A DNA stretch of 64,000 bases, from the NCBI GenBank assembly GCA_025642065.1, contig JAODUP010000270.1, positions 123,501 to 187,500 of the forward strand, written 5' to 3'. The DNA is from Paralvinella palmiformis (Eukaryota > Annelida > Polychaeta > Terebellida > Alvinellidae). Shown piece by piece: positions 46,212 to 57,868 of this stretch. The notes below the pieces were generated by a model, which worked only from the letters and a program-made list of their open reading frames with translations, ran no database searches and was not told the DNA's origin. Numbering within the stretch: position 1 is the first letter of the stretch; every line of letters starts with the position of its first letter. Both the position numbers and the translations under genes were made by a program.

Positions 46212-46283
<72 letters not shown>

Positions 46284-46316
46284 GGAGGTATGGGTCTCAA
46301 GTGATGTTCTGAGTCA

Positions 46317-46391
<75 letters not shown>
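46180..46391. repeat. (CA)n(TA)n and (CT)n(TA)n compound arrays
   Basis: (CA)n with CACGTGC and CGCTAG interruptions from 46180, (TA)n to about 46283, then (CT)n at 46319-46348 and (AT)n at 46351-46390. Confidence 0.95.
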
Positions 46392-46392
<1 letters not shown>

Positions 46393-48190
46393 TAAAACAC
46401 AGAAACTTTCGCCACATTACCAAGACACAAACATTATTAGAAGGGACAAAAACACGTTAATATTACGCTTTCCAGTATCTATTACAAATAACGATCATAA
46501 ACTTAGAGAACTACATCTAAAAAGTATCCATACAGAAACAATAGTTCTTTAGAGGTTTCGCGGATCCGGAAGATGTACAAAGATGAAATATTAGCATTCT
46601 TTTATAAATGAATCGGATACACAATCAACGGATATATATATATATATAAACACAAACATCGAGAAGAATAAAACACGAAGACAAAATAATAGCCACTTGG
46701 AGTAGAACGATCGGCGAGGAAGAATGTGCTCCGACCAGAGAGAGAGTCGGTACGAGCTTCCTCCGTACAGCCAAACCCAAACAATGTGTAACACCTGTCG
46801 GGGGGGGGAAATAAACCGCCGCATTACAGCGCTAACAGCCAATCGACCCCGAGCACACATCAACCAATAAATGCCAATAGCGGATAGACCCGACGATCTG
46901 GCAAGTGGAGAAGAGGAAGAAGGAGGGAAAAAATCACAAACAAACAACATCGAAAACAAATCATCCGGCAACTTCTTGGAAACTTACCTCACAATTATAT
47001 CAACGATTTCATCATGACCCAGACGAGCAGACATCGTATTGGTATAGTTGGAACAGCTGCACTTCGTTGGCCCAGATGGTCGCGAACTGTATAGGATTTT
47101 GGGGGTTAGCTTCTGCTCGCTTCTTCCTCGTCCAGTTTTCTGAAATATCAAGTCGAGACGATTGTCGACTGTTTCCGGCGAGGATTGTGCGCAGCAAATC
47201 CGACGTACTATAAATGAACAGCGATTTACCGTCGCCGAGCTTACCTCAACGTCCTATCACTGACTCGGTCAGACCCGTGGCCGGCAGAGTTCACCAGCAT
47301 CTTGAACGACTGTCCTCTTGGTCAAGAAAAATTGCCATACGTATTTTTTCTGAAAATAAAATTACGGCCTTATCAGAGCTGCTTCATCGGCGGCTTTCGC
47401 GGCACTGACGTCGAACCAATTAGCTCATCACAAGCGACACAGATTAAAACCCGATTTTCGTTGTGTCTGACCTATCAGTCATCCACGATCGTGTCGGGGG
47501 CCGAAATGGGGCAGGTATGCCCAGAAAATGAAATTCATGGCCACGGCAGTTTACGATTAGTGCCGTCCTAACCATGCGGCGAATGACACATGACGCGAGG
47601 TTTCAAACGTATGCAAAGACTGCTAACATCATCAACTGCAAGGTAATTAAATTAAGCTCCACGATAACCCCCCCCCCTTCTCTCTCTCTCTCTGTGCGTG
47701 CGTGCTTGCGTGACCATCTGTCTTTCTGTGCATGTATTATATTGCATATGTACACGTGTGTCGATGCATACGTTAAAACCCAATTACATGCAACCGTCCG
47801 TACGCACATCCATCAAAGAGCCTTATTGTTGCAGGCTATTCTTGTAAAAAAACACATACACACATATGCTCTTCATAGTGTGTACATATTTTCACTGTAC
47901 ACATAAACAAAGAAAACAAAAAACACAACAAAACCAAAAACATCACACTCAGGTAACGTCAACTTTGAAGCATTTCCACGTTTTCACTGTATGTACTCGG
48001 CTGACCTCAAGCCGAGCTGCTGTAACGGTCAGATTTAAATCTGTTTTCTGACTCGGGTTGCAAGGATGTGACACTAGAAGGCAGTCATATTACCTGCCAA
48101 ACCTCAAGCAGGATGGCAGAGCTTGAGGCATATGTATTTAAGATACCTTTTCATGTAATGGCCAGAAGCGTTTGGCAGAATATCAGACTT
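46392..48190. other. Unique sequence, no gene seen
   Basis: Single-copy DNA with a short (TA)n near 46631-46647, a G-run at 46801-46808, and a C-run then (TC)n at about 47669-47692. Plus-strand frames of 102, 64, 89 and 110 codons between 46905 and 47906 are in varying phases and unrecognised. 47000-47570 is GC-balanced and repeat-free. Confidence 0.45.
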
Positions 48191-48198
48191 GTCCTCAG

Positions 48199-48234
<36 letters not shown>

Positions 48235-48297
48235 CAAAAACAGTGCACCCAAAGACTTTCTCCCTGCAAACATGTAACATTTGGCTATGATTAGGGA

Positions 48298-48333
<36 letters not shown>
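48199..48333. repeat. Paired (TA)n microsatellites
   Basis: Two TA arrays of about 33 bp, at 48201-48233 and 48299-48332, lie 65 bp apart. Confidence 0.95.
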
Positions 48334-48424
48334 CGTTTCAATGTGTATTTCCTACATTTCAGACACATATAACATGTTAACATGTTCCACGCTGACGAGA
48401 GATTCCAATAGAAATGCGCACTTT

Positions 48425-48452
48425 GTACTGCGCATGCAAACATGCGCAGTAC
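48425..48452. repeat. Perfect 12-bp inverted repeat with a 4-base loop
   Basis: GTACTGCGCATG (48425-48436) and its exact reverse complement (48441-48452) are separated by CAAA. It could form a stable hairpin in single-stranded DNA or RNA. Confidence 0.9.
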
Positions 48453-49716
48453 TCGTTAAAAAATATAAGTCTTAAATATCAGTAATAATTCCATTAATAA
48501 TGCGATGACTGCCTAGAAATGGACACACCACGAGCTTCCGCAGCGACTGTACTAAACTATCAAAGCAGCGAAGTAGGTACCAATCGACCTTTGTCTTCCA
48601 ATTATCATTGGGAGGCAGATCAAAGAGAAGACGTCCCTTTCTACGCAGTCAGACAGACAATTAGAGAAGGTATGCAAGCGAAACAGCGGCAACGTCAGAC
48701 AAAGGCCTGCCCCAACTCGGCTTACATACGAGGTAAGCCCAGACAATGCCGACGTCCATACAATTCGGGATCGCCGGGAACGCGCCGCAATCCGCGGCCT
48801 GACCGGGCTACGGGAGCGTGCCAACATCTTTCTTCCGCGCAGTTAGCTCGCTATGTGTGATCAAATCCGGCCGTATTACGGTCCCAAGGCCTGGCCGCTG
48901 AAAATATCGACGCTAGTACAAACAACAAAACCGATCCAGGTAACCGGACCACGCCGCGTACACCGCCGAGGAACACCAACTAATGTGCTGGTTTATAGTA
49001 CGGAAGAAGAAGAAAAAAACCGATGACACCAAGAACTTCCGTAGTAAAAGTACACAGCCCCTCCTCGTCTCCGACAAGTTGGGGAGGTAGCGGAAAATTC
49101 GCAGAGCCGAAGGCAGCCATTTTTCTTCGTACGCTCCCCGGGGTTTTTGACCACGTGGGGCGCTGTTTTCATTGTCGGAAGCGTCTGTTTCGCTCCCAAA
49201 ACAACAGATCAATGGCTCGTCGAATGCTAGAGGAAAACGTAGACGCCGCATTATGGAATACTAACCAGGACAGCTTACTCGTATTAAATGCCCGCCGCTG
49301 ATCTACAGCAAACTGTTTACGCAGCCAGATTATCGATACCGGGCATCTTTTGGTTGATCTATCGCGTATCTTCGCGGCTCGACTTAGTAATATACGTTCA
49401 GTCTAAGCACTGACGTTCACGTTTCCGAACCGCGTTAACGGCTGAAAAATATCTCCTCAACGCCACTTACTGAAATCCGTGTATTCCACTTAATAATAAT
49501 AATACGCCGACCCTCCGAAGGTACGACCGCTGTTTACTACTCGAGTTGTGTATGTATTCAGCTGAACGACAACCTGCCGCCTGAGACGAAGGAAAACAAA
49601 AGATCTGTTGTGTATTCAGCCACTTTAACCTTCTAACTGTAACTGAGGTACATGATATTATACACAGACAATATAGCGATATACGGGTAGAGAGGTAAAC
49701 TGAGAATATGTTATGG
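48453..49716. other. GC-rich unique block, candidate regulatory DNA
   Basis: About 1.2 kb almost free of simple repeats, CpG-rich in 48700-49450. The 113-codon frame at 48519-48860 and the minus-strand frames of 91 and 112 codons have no recognised domain. GCAGCCATTTTT at 49113-49124 resembles an inverted YY1-type word. Confidence 0.4.
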
Positions 49717-51282
49717 TCAATCTTCTGTCGTATTGTCTATTTGATACCCGAACCTTTCAACATACCCAAACTGCACGTGCGCTCGTTTCTGCTTGCATCT
49801 GCGTAAGTTCGTTTGGAAGTAGGTATAAATTCTGCGCGCGTGTATCATGTGTGTTTTCGTTGGCATAATAACTCTGTGTGTTTGTTTGCGTGCGTGCTTG
49901 CTTTGCACGCATGTATGTAACCTGCACGTATTCCTAGAACCCTTCCGACAGTTACAAATGCTAAAGACCAAATATTAGTGCACACGGACTACCATAAAGG
50001 ACCGTTGTGAAACACCTGAACGACGTTGACATTTGAAGAAGTCCGACTCGACAGTAAAGGAGTCATGAACCCCAAACAATGATAGAAAATAGTAGACCAA
50101 ACAAGAACGGGACGATAAATATCCGGATTTCGGCGGCGTCGGGCCGGACTAGCCCGCGTAGTGTACGAGAGATGTGTGTGTGTGTGAGAGTGAGTGAGCC
50201 GTCGATCTCTGGATCGAGCGAGTCCCGGGGTCTCCAGACGTTCTTACTCCGGTCCCGTCCTGGTTGACTGGAATCTTACAACCAACGTAAACAGTGCCGA
50301 CTGTTTTCCCTTCTCCTCCGGGTCTTTAAGACGCTGCCACTCCATCAAGCGGCTATCAGTTCCGTCTGCCCGTGATGGCCCCCACACACACATATCGGGG
50401 CGCATCTCTCCCCCTCTCTCTCACTCATCCTCTCCGCTCTCACTCTCCTCCACACGCCAGTCGTATCGGTTTTGTCTAATTTCTCCGCTCGGAAGGAATA
50501 CGATTTCACGGGATCACAACCGACGTCCGAGTTTAGATTGAGTTTTCGTCTGGATGTTTTGTGATCGAGTCGGAGTTTTGGCTCGGAGCTAGCTAGCTGG
50601 TGTGTGTGTGTGGGGGGGGGTTGCGATCGGGACCAGTTTTTCCTATGTCAGTGGTAGGTATCCTCCGGAGCAGACGTATAGTGGTAGTCGGCCGGCCGGC
50701 TCCGTATATCCAGGGATGATAATCTCGGGAGTGTGTCCGTGTGTTGCGAGGTGATAGCTTACCACCCGGTATTACCACTATAACTGTCAGTACACGTTTC
50801 AGATAAGATGCTACCGGAGCCTGTCTAGATGGAGATATCGGCCGGTATTGAGGGGAGAATGAGGGCAGAATGAGGTCCGAATATAACCACAACGATGGGT
50901 CAGTAATATCGGCGAAATAGGATTCGAACCGGCCGATGATCCAACCCCTCAACCACACCCCCACCCCTCACAACCCACCCACACGCGGAAGAATTAAAAT
51001 ATGATATCAAATCTGATGAACGCACTATGTGTAATACAAGTGTACGATAGTGAGGGGGGAGGTGGATTTTGACTGGTTGTGGTGATATTTATCTGGGGAA
51101 ACTCCAGGTTATCCCCCCCCCCCTACAATTAAACAATAATAATTTCTTATTTAAACATTCTCGTCCCTTCTATAATAGAATAATTATAATACATGTGACA
51201 CATGCAATAAAAATGTCAAATTAAGTTTTTCAAGTGATTTAAGGATATAACACCCTCGCCCCCCCCCCCCAGGGAGCGGTTA
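49717..51282. other. Unique sequence with short GT, CT and C/G runs
   Basis: GC-rich at 50070-50560 with CTCTCC-rich stretches, a (GT)n G-run composite at about 50600-50620, and C-runs at about 51112-51122 and 51259-51271. Frames of 115 (plus) and 123 (minus) codons are unrecognised. A B-box-like GGTTCGAATCC (minus, about 50929) has no convincing A box. Confidence 0.45.
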
Positions 51283-51324
51283 ATAGATATAGATATAGAT
51301 AGATAGATAGATAGATAGATAGAC

Positions 51325-51393
<69 letters not shown>
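51283..51393. repeat. (GATA)n(GA)n compound microsatellite
   Basis: GATA repeats from about 51284 to 51352 pass into (GA)n to 51393. Confidence 0.95.
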
Positions 51394-51396
<3 letters not shown>

Positions 51397-52660
51397 AAAC
51401 TCGCGGACACGGCCTGGGTATAACCATAGTTTAGACATGTCAGCACGTCCGGACACAAGACCTGGTGGCCCATCATTAACGGCGTCGAGCACGAGCACGG
51501 GCAGGAACCGGCTCGGAATGGCATAGATAAGGTCAAAGGAACTCGGGACAAAACTGGCCGAGCATCGACAAGGAGGAAGAGGAAGAAGTAGAAAGAGGAG
51601 GCGGGGGGAGGGGAGGCTCGCCTTAAATCGCTTCGGCCTTCGCGGTCAAGTCGAACGGCGGTGGCGCGGCTTCCGCCATAAACCGTCGTCGAAGTAGAAT
51701 TCTGCGCGGCGAGCTGCCCAGAATGACGGCTCGGATGAGATTTACAAGCCGTAAATCACTAGAGACTCGCTCCACAATTACTAAACAATAGGTCAACCTC
51801 TACGAGAGTCCGCGGAGTCGTTAAGCCGGACCAGCCGGACCAGCCAGCCAGCCAGCCACCCAACGAGATAGGGCACGCGCCGTAAGCTCTCCTCCGTCCA
51901 CGAACGTGAATGGGGACGGTTTTACTATATACGGAAGTGCCCCCTATACTCGGCCGGAGCGAGGTTCGGGGCTCCTCTCTCGAAAATCGGACGCGAGCCA
52001 TCCAGACGGCGGCCATATCCGTGTATGGTAGACGGGGACGCTTCCTGGTTCCGGAGCGCCGATGTATTAGCTAATGACGTAACGCCGCGCGGTCCGGAAG
52101 GGTGGTGGTGGCGGTGGTGGTGGAGGGGTGGCCGCGAGCAAGTCAAAGGCCCGGTGCGTCAACGGAAACGACGACGAATTGTGCACACTTCATTAGGACG
52201 AGTACGTATGATTGAACGTGGCCCTGGAAGGAAATAATTACACGGCCAAGTGCTGATGACAGCCTGTAACACCGACACGTCGTTCTGGGTATATATATAC
52301 TATAGGCACCGTTACAAATTCGTTTCCTAATGACTGATTATATGCTAAAATGTGGCGCGGACTTCCCCGGTGACGGGTCGCCCCGTCCGTAGTTCCTCCC
52401 CGACTCCCCACCCCCGGCTCCGGCCTGGAAAATCCAAACATCGGAATTGGCCCATGAATCAACCGGCGCTGACAGATTAAACTGGGCGACGATGTAATGG
52501 CGCAGAAAACAGGTGAGATTAATTGTCTGTCGATAAACAGGGGGCGCCCCATAACAACTTAGCTAATCTCGTTGATTATTGTGTCACGTGAAGGTCGTGT
52601 GACCTGACTGATTACGGGAAACAGCAGTTAAAGTGCATTTGGTGATAATCGGAGACGGCT
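51394..52660. other. GC- and CpG-rich unique block, candidate regulatory DNA
   Basis: GC-rich single-copy DNA with short CCAG repeats (about 51829-51858), a (GGT)n patch (about 52101-52124) and the word CAGGGGGCGC at 52538-52547. Frames of 60-110 codons on both strands are unrecognised and mutually overlapping. Confidence 0.4.
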
Positions 52661-52916
52661 GGGAATACTACACACACACATACACACACCCCTTCCCACC
52701 GCCCGCCTCTCCTCCTCCTCCTCCTACCCGGGGCCCTACCTCCCCCCTCATCCCAATCCATACCGACGATATCATCTTGTGTTTACACTCAACAGGACGT
52801 CACCACAAAACTGTCAACTTCTAGTACTATGTACCACAATGACGTGCTTCACTTGAGTACAAAAAAATGGGCTTTAGAGCATATGATGTCTGTCTACCAT
52901 TCCCTGTAATTATAAA

Positions 52917-52956
<40 letters not shown>

Positions 52957-53126
52957 AGAGGGGGGGGGGGAGAGTAATATGTCTTAAATGTTTACGTCTT
53001 ATTCACTTATCTTATCTTTTCGTTATTCTCATGTAGGTATAGTAGTCACTCACAGATTGAAAATATTCTAAAGGTCACTTCTGTGGTATATTTTCCGGCT
53101 ATCTAAATACAGGTTCCCGGTTTTGG
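52661..53126. repeat. Microsatellite-rich stretch (CA)n, (CTC)n and (CT)n(AC)n(AG)n
   Basis: CACACA words at about 52670-52689, (CTC)n at about 52707-52724, and a (CT)n(AC)n(AG)n G-run composite at about 52917-52974. The remainder is unique. Confidence 0.75.
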
Positions 53127-53294
53127 GTGGATGTTTGCTATTTTACGACCACTTTTCTGTGCGCTGTAGGCTAAGTGGGCCGAGGCGAACTGAAAGATGA
53201 AACACCCTTCGGACATGCCCACTCCGAGATTTGAACTCACGCGTTTGAGATCCGTGGCCAACCACGCTACCGGTTAGATCACGGAAGCGCCCTC
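53127..53294 (-). mobile_element. SINE family 1, internally deleted and diverged copy
   Basis: The minus strand keeps the head (GGCGCTTCCGTGATCTAACCGG), a B box GTTCAAATCTC, GAAGGGTGTTTCATC and GTCGTAAAAT. About 20 bp around CATTACCTTTGGAGG is deleted, so CAGTTCGC joins directly to CTCGGCCC. Several substitutions suggest an older copy. No target-site duplication or clear ATC tail was seen. Confidence 0.82.
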
Positions 53295-53406
53295 TATATT
53301 ATTCCTCCGGAGTCCGTTCTCTCTGATATCACCGTATCGCTATATCATACCCTCCGGAATATTGCTCTGTGATATTCTACCTTATGGGTAGGCCATTTAT
53401 GGTATA
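53295..53406. other. Short unique spacer
   Basis: No feature was recognised. Confidence 0.5.
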
Positions 53407-53413
53407 TCACACA

Positions 53414-53467
<54 letters not shown>

Positions 53468-53478
53468 AGACCCCCAAC

Positions 53479-53521
<43 letters not shown>
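53407..53521. repeat. Duplicated (CA)n(GA)n microsatellite
   Basis: A (CA)n(GA)n block is followed by CCCCCAACC and a second (CA)n(GA)n block, giving a tandem duplication of a compound microsatellite. Confidence 0.95.
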
Positions 53522-53525
<4 letters not shown>

Positions 53526-53917
53526 ATCGATGGCAAAGATTCGAGTAACCGGATCACGGTGACACAATGTAAATAACAAAGGTTATTGTGTTAGATTTCT
53601 AATAACGTCAGCTCTGTTCTCTCACTATACGATATAGGGCTATCTGTAATCTAACACACTCCGTCGATAGTCCGATATCTCATAGTCTGCGAAAATGATT
53701 TCTTCGCGGGATTTCAGCGCCTCCTGTGTTGAAAATGATCGCTCCGTCTTCGGGAATAATGAACGAGCGTGTGTACATCACATACGGGATAAACAAAGGC
53801 GGGAAACTCACACTTCCGGTCCGTCGAATTAACGATCGTTCGGGATATTATTATAAATGATAAGTAACTCGCAGAAGCGGAACACGGATCGGGGCGAGAT
53901 ATGAATCCGAACGTCAG
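53522..53917. other. Unique sequence
   Basis: Single copy and CpG-containing; no feature was recognised. Confidence 0.5.
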
Positions 53918-53930
53918 TTTTATTAAGACT

Positions 53931-54122
53931 TGATTGATGATTGGTGTTTTACGGCCACTTTTGTGCACATGATAGATAGACTAAATGGGCCGAGCGACCT
54001 CCGAATGTAATGAGGCGAAGTCAAAGATGAAACGCCCTCCAGATATGCCCACGCCGAGATTCGAACTCAGGTGTTAGTGATCCGTGGTCCAACACGCTAC
54101 CAACTAGACCACGGAGGCGCCC
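53931..54122 (-). mobile_element. SINE family 1, full-length copy with perfect target-site duplication
   Basis: The minus strand has the head GGGCGCCTCCGTGGTCTAG, a B box GTTCGAATCTC, a body with GAGGGCGTTTCATC, CATTACATTCGGAGG, GCTCGGCCCATTTAG and GGCCGTAAAACACC, and an ATCAATCA tail. The 11-mer TTTTATTAAGA occurs immediately outside both ends (53918-53928 and 54123-54133), which fixes both boundaries. Confidence 0.95.
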
Positions 54123-54133
54123 TTTTATTAAGA

Positions 54134-54771
54134 TTGGAGTGTTCCACTAAAGGAAAGGCCAACGGAAAGCGTCAGTTTTTATTCGACATAATTAAGGCGC
54201 CAAAATGTTTACCTGAAAAGCTCAGCATCGGCAACGAATCATTGATGGAATACTGGATCGTTGTTTAGCCTCTGGGCTCTGGTACGACTGATAACGTAAT
54301 GTACGACTCCCAGGGAAACTCGTAACATAAAATGTCGAAGTGATGAACAACCAAAATTTTAAAATCCAATTAAATTTCTATTTCGTTTTTTTCCCATTTA
54401 ATTTCAATTATATATTTCCGGCTTGCCACATCTTAATTTCGCATTTCAGAAGCCGATATAGGAACGACCTTGACATGAGAGATCTGCTTGAACGGGATCA
54501 GAACACGCACTGCATCCCCGAGACCGTACGGATAAACAGCCACTTAACGGCGGAAAAAGTACGCCCCTTGCGACTACACAATGACGTCACTACCGGTCAT
54601 TAGGTAGTAATCCGATAACGTATTAATTAGATTACGTGTAGATTACACGTGACCAGTCGTCTCGGATGTATTAACAAATCAACGACTAAAAATTACCACG
54701 TGACACACACCATTTCCAAGATGTATTAGTCCCGAGCTCCCCCCCCCCCACTTCACCCCAGGGCGCCCTCC
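54134..54771. other. Unique sequence with a CRE-type palindrome
   Basis: Single-copy DNA with a perfect TGACGTCA at 54582-54589 and a C-run at 54739-54749. The 87-codon frame at 54340-54603 is unrecognised. Confidence 0.5.
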
Positions 54772-54969
54772 GTTGTCTAGCTGGTAGCGCGTTGAACCAC
54801 AGATCACTACCACCCGAGTTCGAATCTCGGCGTGGGCATGTCTGAAGGGTGTTTCATCTTTTACTTAGCTTCATATCCTTTGGAGGTCGCTCGGCCCATT
54901 TAGCCTACCATGTGCACAAAGTGGCCATAAAACATCGATCATTATCATCTTCATCATCATTATCATAAT
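54772..54969 (+). mobile_element. SINE family 1, full-length copy
   Basis: The head GGCGCCCTCCGTTGTCTAG is followed by GCGCGTTGAACCACAG, a B box GTTCGAATCTC, and a body with GAAGGGTGTTTCATC, TCCTTTGGAGGTCGCTCGG and GGCCATAAAACATCG. The tail is ATC-type. C-runs followed by A and CTTCA occur on both sides (54739-54755 and 54970-54988), possibly a decayed duplication of a C-rich target. Confidence 0.93.
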
Positions 54970-55700
54970 CCCCCCCCCCAGTACTTCAATTCGTATTCTT
55001 ATTAATGGCTGTTTCGATAATTAGAAGACAAACGTAAAGCCTCGACTCGTAGATAATAAATTAGTACACGTCGAGTTGTCATCAAGGATCGTTCCATATC
55101 ATCTAAACTGTCATCAACCATCGGTCGAGATCCCGAGACAATATCAGTCAATAATGGAAGTCGTCTCAAAGCTGCCCACTTAGGTCACCACGTGCTCAAA
55201 TATTTGTACAGCAAATAGGTACTAAACTGGGACGAGCCACGATATCGTGGAGGGAAAACAAACAAGCTCCCTAACTGGGCCGGGAGGGGGAGGGTGTGGG
55301 AATGACACGACCCGAGATAGGGTTTAAAACAGGAACGGGAAAGCCATCCGACGTCAAGCGAGACTGAGCGGGGGAGAGAGAGGAGGATTATTATATAACG
55401 TGGTGTGTGTGTGTGTGTGTGTGTGTGTGAAGAGTCGACGTACTTATATAGAACACTTACTGGGAGCTGAATAGAAGGGACACGGACGAGGTAGGCAGCC
55501 GAAATAAAAACGGGTACCAATAAAGATATAAACAGCGAAAATCTAATAAAACTCAGCGCTGACACGTTTAATAAAGATGGCCACGCCGTGTCATTACGCT
55601 CGCTCCATATGGGTCACTGGGGGCGGGGGGGGGGCTTGAGTGGCAGAAGCCATCCGCTGTTTAAATTCCTTATCGGGTCGCTTCTGTTGTTGATTCAGTG
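54970..55700. other. Unique sequence with a (GT)n microsatellite
   Basis: A pure (GT)n of about 28 bp lies at 55402-55429 and a G-run at about 55621-55634. A 126-codon minus-strand frame (55185-55565) crosses the GT repeat and is unrecognised. Confidence 0.55.
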
Positions 55701-55890
55701 AGCTCTGGTGGCCTAGCGGTTAAGCACCCGCCACTTGGTAACAACGGTCACAGGTTCGAACCCCGTAAGAGGTCGAAACTTTTCCAGGGATTAATTTCTC
55801 GGCTCACTACATCGTGGGTGGTGGACCACGTTAAATTAAATGGCGCTGCCGTCTCCACTGAATTATTTAAATAAAGAGGGACGTTAAAAA
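55701..55890 (+). mobile_element. SINE family 3 (tRNA-derived), single copy
   Basis: A well-preserved tRNA-like head has an A box GGTGGCCTAGCGGTTAAG (55708-55725) and a B box GGTTCGAACCCCG (55753-55765) at normal spacing. A body of about 115 bp follows with TTAATTTCTCGGCTCAC and GTGGACCACG, ending in GGGACGTTAAAAAACCC. That ending is typical of invertebrate SINEs. The head is 3'-extended, so this is not a functional tRNA gene. No other copy was found in the window and no clear target-site duplication was seen. Confidence 0.65.
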
Positions 55891-56880
55891 ACCCTGAGGA
55901 CGTAAAACACTTGGCAGTGACCACCCTCAGGGTATTTCGGCTCCATCTTTCCGTACTGCTCCCCTGTGAGTGGTGGGGGAGGAGGTTTCTCAACCACTCC
56001 AACATAGAGGCTGTGCTGATTAAGCGACAGCCTGGGGATTCTCCCCGAACAACAAAACCAAAACCTCCTGTTGTTGACTTTGTTGTTCAGCGTCATGGCG
56101 CGGTATCAACGCGGGAATTTAGAGACACCATCGGGCCCCGTCAACATCGCCCTCGACACACCTCGCCCAGACACGGACACGCCCAAGCGAGATGGGCGAA
56201 AATCACCGCGGGCGTCGTCGCGGGGCCCCAAAAATAGCCTCGTCTGTCTCGGGTCGCGTTTGCCGGGGCACTATAATCTGAGACGTCACACAAACACGGG
56301 GAAATGCCTCGCCAGGTGGGAAGTGGGATGTTGTGAGTATGGGAGAGGGAAGGAACAGTGGGAAGGGGAAGAAAGGGAGTTGTTTGCGAGATGGAAAGCA
56401 AGAGGCTCTAAAAGAGAACCCGAAACCCTTTAGTCTGTCTACCTGACTGCCGGTGGCGCTGTCGGCGGGGACGAGCTTCACCGCGACCGTCCGCCATTGT
56501 AACACTCGCACGTCTGTCGTCCAGCATCGATCGGCCGCAGACGACTGAAGACGAACTGGACAGTCTCCCAGACATTAAATTAAGCCAACACATGTCGAGG
56601 TGGTGACTTGAAAATCGATGGCCACAACCATCGACCTCACTACTGGTCCCGTGTTCACCTGAGTTCGTTCGAACCGACGGTGGGGCGTTCGATTTTAACA
56701 GCTCGGCCCGAAAACGCCTCGAAATCGGAACGCGGCTATAATGGAAAATTACCTCGCCGTAACTTGGCAACGCCGTCAAATGCGCATGTACATGTATGTA
56801 CACGGGGACAGTCTGCCAGAATTCTCTTGGGTCACTAAGCATAACAACAAAAATTGGGACGCTCGTATATTTGGCAAGAG
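55891..56880. other. GC-rich unique block, candidate regulatory or exon-containing DNA
   Basis: CpG-rich and largely repeat-free. The plus-strand frame at 56071-56433 (120 codons, rich in Arg, Pro, Thr and Asp) starts GTCATGGCG, which is a weak Kozak context, but I recognise no domain and the opposite strand is open too. It is left as unannotated. Confidence 0.35.
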
Positions 56881-57060
56881 TCACAACAAACAAACACACA
56901 CACACACACACACATACATACATGCATACACACACACACACATACAATCAGGCGTAAAACAAAGCGACAGAAACGTGTCCACAATTTCGAGTTGTCGTAG
57001 AAAATATATATCTGAGAACAGCTCGTACTGCACGACGCCTCCCCCCCCCCCAAAAAAACA
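56881..57060. repeat. (CA)n arrays and a C-run to A-run junction
   Basis: (CA)n at about 56893-56912 and 56928-56945 with CATACATGCATA between, and CCCCCCCCCC-AAAAAAA at 57041-57058. Confidence 0.85.
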
Positions 57061-57690
57061 ACTAACCTAACAGTCACATCGTCAAGTTCCCAATTTGGAA
57101 TTGATGCACGATATCTTAATTAACAGGTTAATTTCTGGGAATGCGTCAGATCCGTTCGTCAACCTCCACGAGAACAGAACACAACCCGGGGAACAGCTCC
57201 TCGGCATCATCGTCGTATTAGAACACCTGTTCCTATTAGCATATCTCATTATCGTCTGGACTATATTAAGAACAATGGCAAGTGTAATTGGTGACATTTC
57301 TAGCGGCAGGAAGACGTGGGTACTTGATCTTATCTTTGCCGTCCAGTATCCGAAGCTGTGCTGCGGAGAGATTCCGGAGTCGTAACACTCCGGCAACAGG
57401 TCACGATTTCGCTCCAAATTGAATTATCTCGGAACCGGAAGGTTTTGTGAAAGCTGTTTTCGGGATCTTCGCCCGACGGAACCGGGAGTACAGAGCGGAA
57501 ACAACGGGGACGTATGTGTGAAGGTCGCCAGGAGAAGGTACTGGACGGGGGTGGGAGTGGGTGGGGGATGCCGTGTGCTGACCGGAGAAAGAGGGTCAGG
57601 GAGGGCCTGAAAGAAGACGGCACCAAAAACATCCCTGAGAGATAAGTCCGGCCAAAAAAAACCAACAACAGCCAAATGACATTATGACCC
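57061..57690. other. Unique sequence
   Basis: Single copy. A 96-codon plus-strand frame (57095-57385) has a Leu/Ile/Val-rich stretch at about residues 38-60 that could look like a membrane helix, but a 111-codon frame is open on the opposite strand and no family is recognised. Confidence 0.4.
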
Positions 57691-57868
57691 CCCCCCCACA
57701 CACACACACACTTCAAACCCCTTACTATGTACAAACGGAGTACAGCTGTACAATACTTCAAGTTGATGGTGTGTGCGTGCGTGTGTGTGTGTGTGTATGT
57801 GTGCGTGCGTGCGTGTGCGTGCGTGCGAGTCTATATGTGTGTGTGCGTTCGCGCGCGCGTGCGCGGAT
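57691..57868. repeat. (CA)n and imperfect (GT)(GC)n arrays
   Basis: A C-run then (CA)n at about 57687-57712, and an imperfect GTGC/GT array at 57768-57866 ending in GCGCGCGCGTGCGCGG. Confidence 0.9.

Noticed and set aside
48519..48860. 113-codon open frame
   Set aside because: No domain recognised; frames of similar length lie on the opposite strand (48552-48827).
50925..50940. B-box-like GGTTCGAATCC on the minus strand
   Set aside because: The upstream region is low-complexity GGGTGTGG sequence with no reliable A box or shared SINE body.
52538..52547. CTCF-like word CAGGGGGCGC
   Set aside because: Only the right half of the core fits; the left half (AAA) does not match.
55701..55775. tRNA gene with good A and B boxes
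   Set aside because: The tRNA-like part is followed by a body ending in a SINE-type GACGTTAAA terminus; no clean 3' acceptor end is seen.
56071..56433. 120-codon open frame beginning at ATGGCG in a GC-rich block
   Set aside because: The product is compositionally biased and unrecognised, minus-strand frames overlap it, and no supporting splice or polyadenylation pattern was seen.
57095..57385. 96-codon frame with a hydrophobic stretch
   Set aside because: A frame of 111 codons is open on the opposite strand and there is no family similarity that I can name.
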